Source: Streptomyces sp. ALI-76-A
Lineage (GTDB): Bacteria > Actinomycetota > Actinomycetes > Streptomycetales > Streptomycetaceae
Assembly: GCF_030287445.1 (NCBI RefSeq)
Contig: NZ_JASVWB010000002.1
Coordinates: 2,356,001 to 2,420,000 of the forward strand
Length of the DNA stretch: 64,000 nt
Direction: 5' to 3'
Positions 19,901 through 28,841 of this stretch are shown one piece after another. The notes beneath the pieces were generated by a model. That model was not told the DNA's origin and made no database searches. It was given only the letters and a program-made list of their open reading frames with translations. The first letter of the stretch is position 1. Each line of letters starts with the position of its first letter. Position numbers and translations under genes: made by a program.

Positions 19901-19937
19901 TCCCCCGCCACCTGGAAGGCCGAGGGGACGACGGTGA
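16902..19937 (+). CDS. streptophobe family membrane protein with repetitive C-terminus
   Basis: This 1011-residue protein begins with about ten hydrophobic segments spread through residues 20-560 (ILLSAIAAVSWALIGMAG, LVGGLLLSWFFL, VVALFVAMLGGLAWAG). An extracytoplasmic-looking loop is rich in Gly/Asp (GLGDIGDVGDIGG). The second half is a hydrophilic Gly/Pro/Tyr/Arg tail of about 400 residues. I recognise the N-terminal part as the Streptomyces streptophobe family, whose function is unknown. The tail contains direct repeats. ATG 16902 has GAGGGGG five bases upstream; ATG 16944 (MSASMDGG) is an equally possible start. It diverges from the FHA-ABC gene. The open frame stays intact through the repeats. 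Confidence 0.85.
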   Translation: MRGRSAAPRIGGSAMSASMDGGTTQHGTRLPWGDILLSAIAAVSWALIGMAGTAALGLHLLEADTAASLGPMTAAVVALGAGGSVTPSGDVSAFGLTGAEATTAVEITPLGVSLVGGLLLSWFFLRSLRAAGAVIAPSELLARAGAVVALFVAMLGGLAWAGHDVITIDGSALGLDDLPGGSGGVEIPGLGDIGDVGDIGGLLPDQIGGLIDAQAAVGFTVDTAPTLLGGLGWSAGILLIALLASRRSPLPRGWEAVHRVVRPAASALVTVALTAVAAGLAAAVYAAIGDDHPRRVAGAALLGAPNGVWLGVPIGLFVPWDGRATGELTRLLPDPLDDLLAGGSDQNVTLGRLAELDGRVWLLGVSAGLMMLLAGVLTAVRTPVAMPVAGVGGGAVGGADAGAGSGAGSWAGSGSGAAGAGSGSGAGTGGGRAARISAGAGVASGTASAPAGGYAGGALGGARDPGALRFAGRCAVRLGMATALALPLLAWLTEVSVDASLSVLGFDAFGAGIDLHGHLGGALLLGALWGAGAGATGALLARATGAAGRLAAPLALGDVAGAGGAGAPGAGGGWHGSEAGLPHGGEAGRSYDGAPADPYGSGRGQSQEGAPGSGGVAAAWPGAGGPYAGGPGRRPYGGGPESRHSAGAGEPYAGEPERPYGSGTGRSYGSGTGRSYEGEAGRSYEGEAGRSYEGEAGRSYDGAPGDPYPGGRGDPYPGGGGRLHSGESGGVYEGTGRAEGVGEAGEGSSYSGDPGDACPGDSGGAYPGDSGPYSPGSPYRPPNPATNPYLRMPESTREPEDARPPEAGPEPRAGRTPADGPPAGERPPGCEAPGPGWDSGDNRSARDPGWGGGHGTGPGPRSADGAGAGLGTRAAGGSRAPDDPAAAHGGGASRGPGPAVGPGQPYGRPRSVGSRPGAPHSGAGPGSDAADDSAAARDDRPSGGAPWSDGPAPPGDDMYGAPTVARPLDPPPRSPRRPPPPTSGDRPTSGPDDEPPPPPPPPPPGRPRGRR
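18879..19060 (+). repeat. in-frame 24-bp tandem repeats in the streptophobe tail
   Basis: Five consecutive 24-base units run from 18879 to 18998 and encode Y-[GE]-[SG]-[GE]-[TA]-G-R-S octapeptides. The first two units are nearly identical to each other, and the next three form a second sub-type. Two further 24-base units (19013-19060) encode GDPYPGGR-like octapeptides. Being a multiple of three, copy change would keep the reading frame. The unit is coding and has no spacers, so it is not a CRISPR. Confidence 0.85.
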
Positions 19938-20279
19938 CGGTCCTCCCTCGGCCCGCCGCGGACCTGGCCTGATCCGGGCATGGTGACCAGGCCGGGCCGG
20001 CCCCCCAGCAGCCACCGCCGCACCCCCTGCGCCTCTCCCGGGCCCCCGCCACCGAACCGCGTCCGAACCCCCGCCCCCGCCCAGTCGCCCCACACCCGAC
20101 CCCCGGTCGCGCGGACTCCGGCGGCCCAGTCGGTCCGTCCCCGACACCTCGGTGGCCGCACCCCGCATTCGTGGTCAAGACGTAAGGTCAGGGCCACCGA
20201 CCCGCCATCCAGTGTTCCGTGTCCGTCAGCCGGACCTCGGAGGCGGCAGGCACTGCGTGCCGGATACGGTGGGAGCACC
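19938..20279. other. gene-free stretch upstream of serB
   Basis: These 342 bases lie between the streptophobe stop and the serB start. They are C-rich on the plus strand. Frames that run through them have arginine/proline composition typical of non-coding DNA. The serB promoter must be in the right half, but no convincing -35/-10 pair or operator is visible. No hairpin terminator for the streptophobe gene was found either. Confidence 0.5.
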
Positions 20280-21494
20280 ATGAGCGCTTCGCAGACTTTG
20301 TCCTCTGACGCCCCCACCCTTCTCGTCAAGATATTCGGGAAGGACAGGCCGGGCATCACGGCCGGACTCTTCGACACCCTTGCCGCCTACTCCGTCGACG
20401 TGGTCGACATCGAGCAGGTCGTCACCCGTGGCCGGATGGTGCTGTGCGCGCTCGTGACCGCGCCGCCCCGCGGGCTGGACGGCGATCTGCGGGCCACCGT
20501 CCACAGCTGGGCGGAGTCGATGAGGATGCAGGCGGAGATCATCTCCGGGCTCGGTGACAACCGGCCGCGCGGTCTGGGGCGTTCCCTGGTGACCGTGCTC
20601 GGGCATCCGCTGACCGCGGAGGCGACGGCGGCGGTCGCCGCCCGGATCACCCGGACCGGCGGCAACATCGACCGTATCTTCCGGCTGGCCAAGTACCCGG
20701 TGACCGCGGTGGAGTTCGCGGTGTCGGGCGTGGAGACGGAGCCCCTGCGCACCGCTCTGGTGACGGACGCGGCGGCGCTCGGCGTGGATGTCGCCGTCGT
20801 CTCGGCCGGTCTGCACCGGCGGGCCCAGCGGCTGGTGGTCATGGACGTCGACTCGACGCTCATCCAGGACGAGGTGATCGAGCTCTTCGCCGCGCACGCC
20901 GGCTGCGAGGAGGAGGTCGCCGAGGTGACGGCGTCCGCGATGCGCGGGGAGCTGGACTTCGAGCAGTCGCTGCACGCGCGCGTGGCGCTGCTCAAGGGGC
21001 TGGACGTCTCGGTGGTGGACAAGGTGCGGGCCGAGGTGCGGCTGACGCCGGGGGCGCGCACGCTGATCCGCACGCTGAAGCGGCTGGGCTTCGAAGTCGG
21101 TGTGGTGTCCGGTGGGTTCACCCAGGTCACCGACGACCTCAAGGAACGGCTGGGGCTCGACTTCGCCCAGGCCAACACGCTGGAGATCGTCGACGGGAAG
21201 CTGACCGGCAGGGTCACCGGGGAGATCGTGGACCGCGCGGGCAAGGCCCGGCTGCTGCGCCGGTTCGCCGCGGAGGCGGGCGTACCGCTGTCCCAGACGG
21301 TGGCGATCGGTGACGGCGCCAACGACCTGGACATGCTCAACGCGGCCGGACTCGGGGTCGCCTTCAACGCCAAGCCGGTGGTGCGGGAGGCCGCGCACAC
21401 CGCGGTGAACTTCCCGTTCCTCGACACGGTCCTGTATCTGCTGGGCGTCACCCGCGAAGAGGTCGAGGCGGCGGACGCGCACGAGGAGGCCTGA
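20280..21494 (+). CDS. serB: phosphoserine phosphatase with N-terminal ACT domains
   Basis: This 404-residue enzyme makes L-serine from phosphoserine in the last step of serine synthesis. The N-terminal part holds two ACT-like regulatory regions (about residues 12-90, with GKDRPGITAGLFDTLA, and about 100-175). The C-terminal HAD phosphatase starts at VVMDVDSTLIQ (nucleophile D189 and D191). It continues with GVVSGGFTQVTDDL and the metal-binding AIGDGANDLDML. Length and order match actinobacterial SerB, whose ACT part senses serine. The ATG at 20280 follows GGTGGGAG. No other serine gene is adjacent. Confidence 0.97.
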   Translation: MSASQTLSSDAPTLLVKIFGKDRPGITAGLFDTLAAYSVDVVDIEQVVTRGRMVLCALVTAPPRGLDGDLRATVHSWAESMRMQAEIISGLGDNRPRGLGRSLVTVLGHPLTAEATAAVAARITRTGGNIDRIFRLAKYPVTAVEFAVSGVETEPLRTALVTDAAALGVDVAVVSAGLHRRAQRLVVMDVDSTLIQDEVIELFAAHAGCEEEVAEVTASAMRGELDFEQSLHARVALLKGLDVSVVDKVRAEVRLTPGARTLIRTLKRLGFEVGVVSGGFTQVTDDLKERLGLDFAQANTLEIVDGKLTGRVTGEIVDRAGKARLLRRFAAEAGVPLSQTVAIGDGANDLDMLNAAGLGVAFNAKPVVREAAHTAVNFPFLDTVLYLLGVTREEVEAADAHEEA

Positions 21495-21513
21495 GCGGTC
21501 CCGGATCTCGTAC

Positions 21514-21556
21514 GCGGAAGGGGCCCGGCGCCGTCGCGCCGCCGGGCCCCTTCCGC
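21514..21556. terminator. hairpin terminator between serB and the SixA gene
   Basis: Sixteen-base arms GCGGAAGGGGCCCGGC (21514-21529) and 21541-21556 pair perfectly over an 11-base loop. It lies between convergent genes and can act in both directions. Confidence 0.85.
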
Positions 21557-21573
21557 CTGGAGCGGGGGTCGCG

Positions 21574-22092
21574 TCAGTCGGACGGCGCCCAGTAGTCGAG
21601 GAGGGTCGCCGCGCCCGGCTCCAGGGCCTTCCAGGGGCCGCTGAACGACAGGACGGCGAAGGCGGCGGCCGGGAAGCCGCGGCGGCTCATCCGGTCCCGG
21701 GCGTCGCCCTCGGCCGAGCCGGCCAGGACGTCGGCGAGACCCTGGATGCCCGGGTTGTGGCCGACCAGGAGGATGTTCTGCGCGTCGTCGGGGGTCTCGT
21801 TGAGCACGGCGATCAGTTCGCCGGGCGAGGCCTCGTAGATCCGCTCTTCATAGACCGTCTTCGGCCGGTGCGGGAATTCATGGACGGCGAGCTTCCAGGT
21901 CTCGCGGGTCCGGACCGCGGTGGAGCACAGGGCCAGGTCGAAGGAGAGACCGGTCTCGGTCAGCCTGCGTCCGGCGACTGCGGCGTCCATGCGGCCCCGC
22001 TCAGCGAGCGGCCGCTCGTGGTCGGTCACCTGTGGCCAGTCGGCTTTCGCATGCCGGAAGAGGACGATCCTGCGGGGTTCTGCGTCGCTCAT
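21574..22092 (-). CDS. SixA-type histidine phosphatase
   Basis: This 172-residue member of the RHG histidine phosphatase branch carries the RHAKADW motif (R13, catalytic H14), the CSTAVRTRET arginine region and the second histidine in LLVGHNPGI (H112). These are the features of the short SixA group, which removes phosphate from phosphohistidine in phosphorelay and PTS proteins in other bacteria. The actual substrate here is unknown. No signal peptide is visible, so it is cytoplasmic. The gene is convergent with serB across a strong hairpin. Confidence 0.95.
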   Translation of the reverse strand: MSDAEPRRIVLFRHAKADWPQVTDHERPLAERGRMDAAVAGRRLTETGLSFDLALCSTAVRTRETWKLAVHEFPHRPKTVYEERIYEASPGELIAVLNETPDDAQNILLVGHNPGIQGLADVLAGSAEGDARDRMSRRGFPAAAFAVLSFSGPWKALEPGAATLLDYWAPSD

Positions 22093-22157
22093 GGGATCCA
22101 GCTTCGCATGAAACAGGCCATGAGGCGCAGGGAGTTGGCGGGTCGCTCCGGCGGTGT

Positions 22158-22364
22158 TCAGCGCGATATCAGCTGCTGGAGGCGCTCGAAAAGCAGGGTG
22201 AGCGTGGGGTCGCCGGTCGCCGCCCGGGCATCCGCCGGATCAAGGATCAGCGTCAGGAGCACGACGAACGCGAGCGTCGGCAGGGCGAGGGCCCACCAGG
22301 GCAACCGGATGTCGACGCCGCCCCGGGAGGCCGGGTGGGGCCGGGTGTGCGTAGGGGCCGACAT
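22158..22364 (-). CDS. small single-pass membrane protein, Streptomyces-type hypothetical
   Basis: This 68-residue protein starts MSAPTHTRPHPASRGG. It has one strong membrane helix (about residues 25-44, WWALALPTLAFVVLLTLIL) and ends with a short amphipathic stretch (LTLLFERLQQLISR). ATG 22364 is chosen over an upstream ATG because GGAGG precedes it at normal distance and the extra residues look non-coding. No family is recognised. Gene context (between SixA and the MFS partner gene) gives no functional hint. Confidence 0.72.
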   Translation of the reverse strand: MSAPTHTRPHPASRGGVDIRLPWWALALPTLAFVVLLTLILDPADARAATGDPTLTLLFERLQQLISR

Positions 22365-22551
22365 GGGTGCCTCCGCTGGTCTTCGAGTGGTCCGTGGCCC
22401 GCCTCGGGCGGCCACATCTCGAAGTTACGGAATCCGCGCCCCTCAACCCATCCGGTGATCCACCCAGTTGACCCTGACACTCACCCCCTAGGGGATGGTG
22501 GTGCCAGCCCCACCATGGGTCCGCGGACGCGCACACCGGGCACGCGCGCGG

Positions 22552-22668
22552 TCAGGGTGAGGCGATCGTCGCGATGATGGCGATGATCACGAAGATGGCG
22601 AAGAACGAGCCGAAGACCAGCAGCATCTTCTTCTGGCCGTTCTGGGGGTTCGGATCGAGCACAGGCAT
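22552..22668 (-). CDS. SGM_5486-type transporter-associated micropeptide (38 aa)
   Basis: This gene encodes only 38 residues: MPVLDPNPQNGQKKM, then a single hydrophobic helix (LLVFGSFFAIFVIIAIIATI) and ASP. I recognise it as the tiny Streptomyces peptide called SGM_5486 family transporter-associated protein, which is encoded next to CynX/NimT-type MFS transporters. It lies 141 bases downstream of such a transporter on the same strand. A regulatory or stabilising subunit of the transporter is an inference from this pairing. It is one membrane span with the N-terminus probably inside. Confidence 0.88.
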   Translation of the reverse strand: MPVLDPNPQNGQKKMLLVFGSFFAIFVIIAIIATIASP

Positions 22669-22809
22669 ACGGCAAGTCTCGCATCCGCTGCCGACCGGAT
22701 GCGCGCCGGGGCGGGGTCAGCCCGCCTTCGGGGGCGGCCCGGGGCCCGCCCCCGGGGTCAGGGCCGCGGGGGGGGCGTCCTGCCCCGCCGGGACGCGCGC
22801 CGGGCCGGG

Positions 22810-24219
22810 TCAGCGCGCCGCCTCGTCCTCCACCGTACGGTCGCGCCCCGCGAGGACGCCCACGACCATCTGCGGGATCATCAGGGCGGTCATCAGCGCG
22901 ATCGGCAGCCCCCAGCCGCCGCTGCTCTCGTAGAGCACCCCCACCAGGAGCGGCCCCGGGATGGAGATCAGATAGCCGGTGCTCTGCGCGAAGGCCGACA
23001 GCTGGGCCACGCCGGCGCCGGTCCTGGCCCGCATGCCGACCATGGTGAGGGCGAGCGGGAAGGCGCAGTTGGAGACGCCGAGCAGCACGGCCCAGGCCCA
23101 GGCGCCGCCGGCCGGCGCGAGGTACAGGCCGGTGTAGCCCGCCAGACCGCAGACGCCGAGCGCGAGCACGATCGGCCCCTGGTGCGGCAGCCGGGTGGCG
23201 ACGCGCGGGATGACGAAGGCGAGCGGCACGCCCATCACCATCGTGACGGCGAGCAGCAGTCCGGCCGTGCCCGCGGGGACGCCCGCGTCCCGGAAGATCT
23301 GCGCCATCCAGCCCATGGTGATGTAGGCGGCGGTGGCCTGGAGCCCGAAGAAGACGGCGAGCGCCCACGCGGTACGGCTCCTGGTGATCCGCAGCGCGGC
23401 CGACGGCTGTTCGCCCGTGGGTGCCCGCTCCGCCGACGGCCGCCCGCGCGCGGGTGTCCGCTCGGCCGGCGCCGGCCCCCGTTCCCGTACGAGCGGGATC
23501 CACGGCAGCACGGCCGCCGCCGCCAAGGCGGCCCACACGGAGAGTCCCGACTGCCAGCTTCCGCCCAGTGCCCGGGTCATCGGGACGGTCACGGCGGCCG
23601 CGGCGGAGGTGCCGAGGGCGAGGGCCATCGAGTACAGGCCGGTCATGGAGCCGACCCGGTCGGGGAACCAGCGCTTGACGATGACCGGCATCAGGACGTT
23701 GCTGACGGCGATGCCCATGAGGGCCAGGGCGCTGGCGGCCAGGAACCCGGCCGTACCGCCCGCGTAGGGCCGGATCAGCAGGCCCGCGGCGATGGCGGTC
23801 ATGCCCGCGCACACCACCGCGCCCGCTCCGAAGCGGCGGGCCAGCCGCGGGGCGGTCATGCCGAAGAGGGCGAAGCAGAGCGGGGGGACGGAGGTGAGGA
23901 GTCCGGCCGTGCCGCCGCTCATGCCGAGCCCGTCGCGGACCTCTTCGAGGAGGGCGCCGAGGCTGGTGATGGCGGGGCGCAGGTTGAGGGCGGACAGCAC
24001 GATGCCGACGACCACCAGGCGGGTCGTCCACGCGCGCGTGCCCGGGCCCGGCCCCTTGGTGATGCCGTCCCCCCGGGAGTCACCGGCGGCCGATCCGCGT
24101 CCGCCGGTCGCCGAACCGCTCGGCTCGGCGGCCGAACCGCCCGCGCCGACGGCCGGACCCCGTACGACCGCATCGCGTACGTCCGTGTGCTTCGTCGTCC
24201 GGGTGCCCTCACGTGCCAT
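22810..24219 (-). CDS. MFS transporter, CynX/NimT family
   Basis: This protein of about 469 residues has a disordered Gly/Ala/Arg N-terminus of about 65 residues and twelve predicted membrane helices. The family features include LNLRPAITSLGALLEEVRDG, which resembles cyanate and nitroimidazole transporters, and MPVIVKRWFPDRVGSMTGLY between helices 4 and 5. The central loop is long and charged (ERGPAPAERTPARGR). The start is uncertain: ATG 24219 (MAREGTR) or ATG 24228/24231. A palindrome lies just upstream, and the FadR-type regulator is divergent, so expression is probably controlled by that regulator. The substrate is unknown. Confidence 0.93.
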   Translation of the reverse strand: MAREGTRTTKHTDVRDAVVRGPAVGAGGSAAEPSGSATGGRGSAAGDSRGDGITKGPGPGTRAWTTRLVVVGIVLSALNLRPAITSLGALLEEVRDGLGMSGGTAGLLTSVPPLCFALFGMTAPRLARRFGAGAVVCAGMTAIAAGLLIRPYAGGTAGFLAASALALMGIAVSNVLMPVIVKRWFPDRVGSMTGLYSMALALGTSAAAAVTVPMTRALGGSWQSGLSVWAALAAAAVLPWIPLVRERGPAPAERTPARGRPSAERAPTGEQPSAALRITRSRTAWALAVFFGLQATAAYITMGWMAQIFRDAGVPAGTAGLLLAVTMVMGVPLAFVIPRVATRLPHQGPIVLALGVCGLAGYTGLYLAPAGGAWAWAVLLGVSNCAFPLALTMVGMRARTGAGVAQLSAFAQSTGYLISIPGPLLVGVLYESSGGWGLPIALMTALMIPQMVVGVLAGRDRTVEDEAAR

Positions 24220-24233
24220 GCCGCCCATCATAG

Positions 24234-24248
24234 AATCATGGGATGATT
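24234..24248. promoter_or_regulatory. palindromic operator between MFS and FadR-type genes
   Basis: AATCATGGGATGATT is a perfect dyad (6-base arms, 3-base centre). It is located 3-15 bases before the possible MFS starts and 53 bases before the regulator start. GntR/FadR proteins bind such short dyads. This makes it the best candidate site for autoregulation and for repression of the transporter. Confidence 0.65.
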
Positions 24249-24301
24249 ACGGGTCCATTCCCGGGTCGCCCGCTCCGGCCCCGCCTGTGCGAAGGTGTGC
24301 C

Positions 24302-24988
24302 ATGCCTCTGAGCCATCCCCGCCGGTCGGCACTGTCCGAGCAGGTCATCGCCGCGCTGCGGCACCAGATCACCTCGGGCGAGTGGCCGGTGGGGGCCCGG
24401 ATCCCGACGGAGCCCGAGCTGGTCGAGCAGCTCGGTGTCGCCCGCAACACCGTCCGCGAGGCCGTCCGCGCGCTGGCGCACAACGGCCTGCTGGACATCC
24501 GTCAGGGCTCGGGCACGTACGTCGTGGCGACCAGCGAGCTGGCGGGGGTGATGCACCGCCGCTTCGCGGACGCTGATCCCCGGCACATCGCCGAGCTGCG
24601 GTCCACGCTGGAGTCGTCCGCCGCCCGGCTCGCCGCCGCGCGGCGCACCGAGAAGGACCTCAAACAGCTCGACGCGCTCCTGGCGCGGCGCGAGGAGGCC
24701 TGGGAGTCGGGCGACGCGGAGGCGTTCGTGACGGCGGACGCGACCTTCCACCTGGCGGTGGTGGCCGCCTCCCACAACGACGTGATGTCGGCGATGTACG
24801 CCGATCTGGGCGAGGTACTGCGCGACTGGCTGCGCGAGGACATCGGCGAGGAGCTGACGCCGGAGACGCACATGGACCACGCGCGGCTCGTCGACGCGAT
24901 CCGCGCGGGCGACGCCACGACGGCCGCCACGGAGGCCGCCGGCTACCCGTTCCTGTGCCGTCCGGGCCGGTTCAGCGCTCCTGCCTGA
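24302..24988 (+). CDS. FadR-subfamily GntR transcriptional regulator
   Basis: This 228-residue protein has an N-terminal winged helix (about residues 5-75; QVIAALRHQITSGEWPVGAR, IPTEPELVEQLGVARNTVRE, then NGLLDIRQGSGTYV). A C-terminal all-helical FCD ligand domain follows (about 80-215). The FCD metal or ligand positions are partly seen in DATFHLAVVAASHN and THMDHARLVDAIRAGD. It diverges from the CynX-type MFS gene with a perfect palindrome between them, so it probably regulates that transporter and itself in response to a small carboxylate-like ligand. The 3' end overlaps the convergent secreted-protein gene by 17 bases. Confidence 0.94.
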   Translation: MPLSHPRRSALSEQVIAALRHQITSGEWPVGARIPTEPELVEQLGVARNTVREAVRALAHNGLLDIRQGSGTYVVATSELAGVMHRRFADADPRHIAELRSTLESSAARLAAARRTEKDLKQLDALLARREEAWESGDAEAFVTADATFHLAVVAASHNDVMSAMYADLGEVLRDWLREDIGEELTPETHMDHARLVDAIRAGDATTAATEAAGYPFLCRPGRFSAPA

Positions 24989-25349
24989 AGTGGGCCTGCC
25001 TGCTGTGGCTGACCCACACCGAGCGGACCTCCTTCCAGCAGCGGCCGGTCAGCCGCACGGTCTGCGCGGGACCGGCCACCACCGGGGCCCCGTCACTGTC
25101 GACGTCCCACCAGCGCTCGCACTCGATGTGCAGGCGGACGCGGTCGGCCTGCGGATAGGGGTTGTGGCAGTACGCGGTCACCTGGGAGCCGGTGACCCGG
25201 CTGCGGCACGTGGCCCCGAACGGCTCCGGCGCCGCGGCCCGGTGCGCCTCCACGCGCGCGTGCGGCATCGCCTCGTAGGACTCGCAGGACAGGGACAGCA
25301 GCAGACAGACGCCGACGGTCACTGAGGCCAGGCTGCGGGACAGGTGCAC
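24972..25349 (-). CDS. small secreted hypothetical protein
   Basis: This 125-residue protein has an N-terminal signal peptide (LSRSLASVTVGVCLLLSLSC) and a mature part with five to six cysteines. These include CRSRVTGSQVTAYCHNPYPQ, HIECERWWDVD and LTGRCWKEVRS, which could form disulfides in a beta-rich domain. The cysteine at the end of the signal region is not in a standard lipobox, so lipid attachment is doubtful. The GTG start at 25349 has AGGAGG about 7 bases ahead. No family is recognised. Its end overlaps the FadR-type gene tail to tail. Confidence 0.78.
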   Translation of the reverse strand: MHLSRSLASVTVGVCLLLSLSCESYEAMPHARVEAHRAAAPEPFGATCRSRVTGSQVTAYCHNPYPQADRVRLHIECERWWDVDSDGAPVVAGPAQTVRLTGRCWKEVRSVWVSHSRQAHFRQER

Positions 25350-25455
25350 AAGGGGACCTCCTCGGCCGGGCTGGGGAGGAAGGCGCGTGGTGAACGCCTA
25401 CTCCAGGGTGCCCGGTCGCGGTCCTCACCCGCCCGGCCGGGTGATCCGAACGAGT

Positions 25456-25494
25456 GACGCCCCGCTCCCCGCGCGCTGCGGAGGACGGGGCGTC
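25456..25494. terminator. probable hairpin terminator downstream of fabI
   Basis: GACGCCCCG (25456-25464) pairs with CGGGGCGTC (25486-25494) across a 21-base loop that is itself GC-rich. No T tract follows. It lies in the 246-base gap after fabI. Confidence 0.5.
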
Positions 25495-25595
25495 GACGAC
25501 CTGCCGGGGAGGCGTACGCGGAAGGCGTGCGGAGAGGTCGCGCGAGGACGTCGTACGGCCAGGTCAGGCGTCGTACGGGGGTCCCGCGGGAGCGG

Positions 25596-26363
25596 TCACG
25601 CGCCGATGGCGTGCAGACCGCCGTCCACGTGGACGATCTCTCCCGTGGTCTTCGGGAACCAGTCGCTCAGCAGGGCGACGACGCCCTTGCCGGCCGGCTC
25701 GGGGTCCTTGAGGTCCCACTCCAGGGGGGCACGGTCGTCCCACACGGAGGCGAGCTCCGCGAAGCCCGGGATGGACTTGGCGGCCATCGAGCCGATGGGG
25801 CCCGCGGAGACGAGGTTGCAGCGGATGTTCTGCTTGCCCAGGTCGCGCGCCATGTAGCGGCTGGTGGCCTCCAGGGCGGCCTTGGCCGGACCCATCCAGT
25901 CGTACTGCGGCCAGGCGTACTGGGCGTCGAAGGTGAGGCCGACGACGGAGCCGCCGTTCTGCATCAGCGGCAGGCAGGCCATGGTCAGCGACTTCAGGGA
26001 GTACGCCGAGACGTGCATGGCGGTGGCGACGGACTCGAACGGGGTGTTGAGGAAGTTGCCGCCGAGCGCGTCCTGCGGCGCGAAGCCGATGGAGTGCACG
26101 ACGCCGTCGAGGCCGCCGAGCTCCTCGCCCACGATGTCGGCCAGGCGCCCGAGGTGCTCGTCGTTCGTCACGTCGAGCTCGATGACCTTGGTGGGCTTCG
26201 GCAGCTTCCGGGCGATGCGCTCGGTCAGGGTGGGCCGCGGGAACGCGGTCAGGATGATCTCGGCGCCCTGCTCCTGGGCCAGCTTCGCGGTGTGGAAGGC
26301 GATGGAGGACTCCATCAGCACACCGGTGATCAGGACGCGCTTGCCCTCGAGAATTCCGCTCAT
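25596..26363 (-). CDS. fabI: enoyl-[acyl-carrier-protein] reductase (NADH), InhA-like
   Basis: This 255-residue enzyme carries out the last reductive step of each fatty-acid elongation cycle. The Rossmann start LEGKRVLITGVLMESSIAFH is characteristic of FabI/InhA. The active site reads F145, Y154 and K161 (TFDAQYAWPQYDWMGPAK). The Phe at the first position follows the mycobacterial InhA pattern rather than the Tyr of E. coli FabI. It lies 5 bases after fabG and is probably co-transcribed and coupled with it. The remaining fatty-acid-synthase genes are not here, as is usual in Streptomyces. Confidence 0.97.
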   Translation of the reverse strand: MSGILEGKRVLITGVLMESSIAFHTAKLAQEQGAEIILTAFPRPTLTERIARKLPKPTKVIELDVTNDEHLGRLADIVGEELGGLDGVVHSIGFAPQDALGGNFLNTPFESVATAMHVSAYSLKSLTMACLPLMQNGGSVVGLTFDAQYAWPQYDWMGPAKAALEATSRYMARDLGKQNIRCNLVSAGPIGSMAAKSIPGFAELASVWDDRAPLEWDLKDPEPAGKGVVALLSDWFPKTTGEIVHVDGGLHAIGA

Positions 26364-26368
26364 GGTGA

Positions 26369-27073
26369 TCAGTGACCCATTCCCAGTCCGCCGTCAACGG
26401 GGATGACGGCTCCAGTGATGTACGAGGCGTCGTCCGAGGCGAGGAACCGCACCGTCGCGGCGACTTCCTCCGGCCGCGCGTACCGGCCGAGCGGCACCTG
26501 CGCCACGATGCCGGCGCGCTGCTCGTCGGTGAGGACCTTCGTCATGTCGGTGTCGACGAAGCCGGGGGCGACGACGTTGAAGGTGATGTTGCGGGATCCC
26601 AGCTCACGGGCGAGGGAGCGGGCGAAGCCGACGAGGGCGGCCTTGGAGGCGGCGTAGTTCGCCTGCCCCGGGGAGCCGTACAGCCCGACCACCGAGGAGA
26701 TCAGGACGACGCGGCCCTTCTTGGCGCGCAGCATGCCGCGGTTGGCGCGCTTGACGACCCGGAAGGTGCCGGTGAGGTTGGTGTCGACGACCGAGGTGAA
26801 GTCCTCCTCGGACATCCGCATCAGCAGCTGGTCCTTGGTCACGCCGGCGTTGGCGATCAGCACCTCGACCGGGCCGTGCTCGGCCTCGATCTCCTTGTAG
26901 GCCTGCTCCACCTGCTCGGAGTCGGTGATGTCGCACTTGACGGCGAGGAAGCCGGCCGGCGGCTCACCCGAGCGGTACGTGATGGCGACCTTGTCGCCGG
27001 CGTCGGCGAACGCGCGGGCGATGGCGAGGCCGATGCCCCGGTTGCCTCCGGTGACGAGAACCGAGCGGCTCAA
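26369..27073 (-). CDS. fabG: 3-oxoacyl-[acyl-carrier-protein] reductase
   Basis: This 234-residue SDR reduces beta-ketoacyl-ACP with NADPH. Visible motifs are TGGNRGIG (residues 8-15), NAG (75-77), the catalytic serine in VVLISSVVG, and Y140/K144 in ANYAASK. The C-terminal NVVAPGFVDTDMTK and ITGAVIPVDGGLGMGH are typical FabG/MabA blocks. The start codon is TTG at 27073, preceded by AAAGGGTG about 6 bases upstream. No ATG or GTG start keeps the conserved N-terminus. The gap to fabI is 5 bases, the same arrangement as mabA-inhA of mycobacteria. Confidence 0.95.
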   Translation of the reverse strand: MSRSVLVTGGNRGIGLAIARAFADAGDKVAITYRSGEPPAGFLAVKCDITDSEQVEQAYKEIEAEHGPVEVLIANAGVTKDQLLMRMSEEDFTSVVDTNLTGTFRVVKRANRGMLRAKKGRVVLISSVVGLYGSPGQANYAASKAALVGFARSLARELGSRNITFNVVAPGFVDTDMTKVLTDEQRAGIVAQVPLGRYARPEEVAATVRFLASDDASYITGAVIPVDGGLGMGH

Positions 27074-27317
27074 CGGATCACCCTTTCGATAGCGGTCTGG
27101 TACACCCGCCCGGACACCTGGATGACAGGCGGCTTCCCAGAAAACCTATCGGTCCCGGCCCGGACTCGGACAATCGGGCGCCCACAGTGGCGCAGGGGCC
27201 GCACTGTCGGGTCCCTACAGAAAGATGCGGAGGCCGGTCGCAAACGTGTGGTCCGCGAGCGGGACGGCACGACATGATCGGAGCAACCACGGGTCACGAC
27301 AACAAGGAGAGACCTCG

Positions 27318-28837
<1,520 letters not shown>

Positions 28838-28841
<4 letters not shown>

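Noticed and set aside
16752..20178. Two open frames of more than 700 codons opposite the streptophobe gene
   Set aside because: Composition is Pro/Arg/Thr-rich as expected from reading G+C-rich repeats backwards; the plus frame has a family match and membrane helices.
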